Source: Thalassovita sp. (lineage in GTDB: Bacteria > Bacteroidota > Bacteroidia > Cytophagales > Flammeovirgaceae). From it: a DNA stretch of 64,000 bases. Each line of letters begins with the position of its first letter. Positions within the stretch are counted from its first letter, which is position 1. Below the pieces are notes generated by a model that saw nothing but the letters and a program-made list of their open reading frames with translations, had not been told where the DNA came from and did not search any database. The stretch spans positions 29,100-93,099 of the forward strand of contig PBYL01000482.1 of the NCBI GenBank assembly GCA_002729595.1, in the 5' to 3' direction. Position numbers and translations under genes: made by a program. Shown one piece after another: positions 63,019 through 64,000 of the stretch.

Positions 63019-64000
63019 TTATATATATAGGTTTTTATCCAAATAGGCATTTCTAAATTTACCTTCAGGATCGTACTTTTTAGTAAGGTTTAAGAAATCT
63101 TCCATTTTCTCATATCTACTATGTAAAACCTCAGGGTTAAGTGTAAACAATTTCCCCCAATGCGATACTACTCCAAATGGAGCAAGCTCCTGCTCTATTA
63201 CCGGAAGTAATTTGTTAACCTCTGGCCCATACGGCTTCCAAGTAAAGTGGAAAGCAATTACATCTTTTTTATAAGCCGGACTTAACCAAAGCTCATCGGC
63301 AGCAATACTGCGTATTTCAGAAATAAATAAATGTGGTGAAATTATAGCTTTCTTAGCTTCTATGGCTTTTAAAGCTTCTACTGCGTTTTCCATTGGTACA
63401 AAAAACTCAGATTGAAGTTCGTCTCCGCTACTTGGTGTAAAACCCATTTTAAAATGAGGCAATCTTTCGTACCAAGGTCCGGCAACACCCATTTGAGCTG
63501 TACAATTCTCTGCTGAAAGTTCAGTAATTGGATGCAAATCTTTGGTTGCTGCTTTTGCACCATAATAATCGTTGCCTAAATCTGCTAATCCATCAGTTAC
63601 TTTGCGCTTTACCCAAACCTGACTCACTTTGTCATTCAACCAATCTGTGAACAAGCTCACACTGTAACCACCTGACATAATCGCTTCAAAATTCTCGATC
63701 GCAGAAGCCAGTGGCAATTCTTGAAAAACATCTTGTCGAACCTGATAAGTATCTTCAACTGCTAGAGTTACTCGGCTTATGATGCCTAAAGCACCAATAT
63801 TTACTACCACCCCATTAAACTCCGGATCACCTTTAGCGAATTTTACCAATTCTCCATTTGGAGTAATTAATTCGAGACCCACAACAGCACTAGACAAATT
63901 GCCATTTTTAACTCCCGAACCATGCGTTGCAGTAGCGCAAGCACCAACAACAGAAATATGTGGCAAAGAGGCAAGATTATGCAAAGCAAAGCCTGCTTCA
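63019..64000 (-). CDS. FAD-linked alditol (xylitol)/sugar-lactone oxidase-like, N-terminus outside window
   Basis: The frame remains open to the right edge (E-A-G-F-A-L-H-N-L-A-S-L-P precedes the visible TTG), so the protein is cut at its N terminus. The visible part has the second half of the FAD-binding PCMH domain (G-A-C-A-T-A-T-H-G-S-G, G-A-L-G-I-I-S-R-V-T-L) and the complete C-terminal ALO-type domain with H-W-G-K near the end and Y-D-P-E-G-K-F-R-N. Alditol oxidases oxidise polyols with oxygen; L-gulono- or arabinono-lactone oxidases share this layout. Only about 60-100 residues should be missing. No export signal can be judged. Confidence 0.88.
   Translation of the reverse strand, partial: EAGFALHNLASLPHISVVGACATATHGSGVKNGNLSSAVVGLELITPNGELVKFAKGDPEFNGVVVNIGALGIISRVTLAVEDTYQVRQDVFQELPLASAIENFEAIMSGGYSVSLFTDWLNDKVSQVWVKRKVTDGLADLGNDYYGAKAATKDLHPITELSAENCTAQMGVAGPWYERLPHFKMGFTPSSGDELQSEFFVPMENAVEALKAIEAKKAIISPHLFISEIRSIAADELWLSPAYKKDVIAFHFTWKPYGPEVNKLLPVIEQELAPFGVVSHWGKLFTLNPEVLHSRYEKMEDFLNLTKKYDPEGKFRNAYLDKNLYI

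Noticed and set aside
1..64000. Mobile elements, integrases, tRNA or rRNA genes, CRISPR arrays
   Set aside because: None was found on reading both strands; region boundaries show no attachment-site-like repeats that I could detect by eye.

Overview
The window looks like a chromosomal segment of an AT-rich Bacteroidota, most likely a marine or biofilm-forming Cytophagales (Flammeovirga-type) bacterium. The evidence is two SusC/SusD pairs with STN-type SusC proteins, FecR anti-sigma factors with cognate ECF sigma factors, LytS/LytTR two-component pairs, many short-lipobox lipoproteins, and weak Shine-Dalgarno signals throughout. No rRNA, tRNA, CRISPR array, insertion sequence or prophage was seen. 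Both edges cut genes: a lantibiotic dehydratase on the left and an alditol-oxidase-like flavoenzyme on the right.

Region 1 (1-5459) is a class I lanthipeptide-type RiPP locus. It holds a LanB dehydratase (5' end outside the window), a LytTR regulator and LytS kinase on the opposite strand, a 43-residue precursor gene (4102-4233), and a LanC-family protein. The precursor has a recognisable Bacteroidota lanthipeptide leader and a Ser/Thr-rich core with no cysteine. The LanC relative has lost the zinc-site Cys, Cys and His. The dehydratase elimination residues are retained. Together this suggests a dehydrated peptide made without lanthionine rings.

Region 2 (5635-14466) is a mixed set: a sugar O-acetyltransferase, a patatin phospholipase paired with an unknown hydrophobic-segment protein, a beta-helix lipoprotein, a PhoPQ-activated-pathogenicity-related alpha/beta hydrolase, an outer-membrane barrel protein, a GyrI-like protein, a nitroreductase divergent from an HxlR regulator with a direct-repeat operator candidate, and a small lipoprotein.

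Region 3 (14533-41587) is a large glycan-utilisation region, mostly on the minus strand. Its genes are a multidomain TIM-barrel glycosidase, a Zn-type alcohol dehydrogenase coupled to an aldo/keto reductase, an FG-GAP/UnbV lipoprotein, a GH95 alpha-L-fucosidase, SusD, SusC, FecR, an ECF sigma factor, a GH43-like lipoprotein, a LysR/MFS divergent pair, an 835-residue lipoprotein and a GH78-like enzyme. Deoxysugar (fucose and possibly rhamnose) glycans are the likely targets.

Region 4 (41795-51339) holds an M23 peptidase, an MFS transporter, an M61-like metallopeptidase, a TonB-dependent receptor divergent from a second LytS/LytTR pair, and a polysaccharide deacetylase.

Region 5 (51505-62948) is a second SusC/SusD locus with its own FecR and ECF sigma, but it carries no glycosidase. 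It encodes RidA, a SelA-like PLP enzyme, an amidohydrolase and an RraA-like aldolase. All four have export signals; the PLP enzyme and RidA have twin-arginine type signals. This reads as an entire deaminating catabolic route placed in the periplasm, which I know of only in cytoplasmic forms. Inverted repeats in the susC leaders and between its genes suggest RNA-level control.
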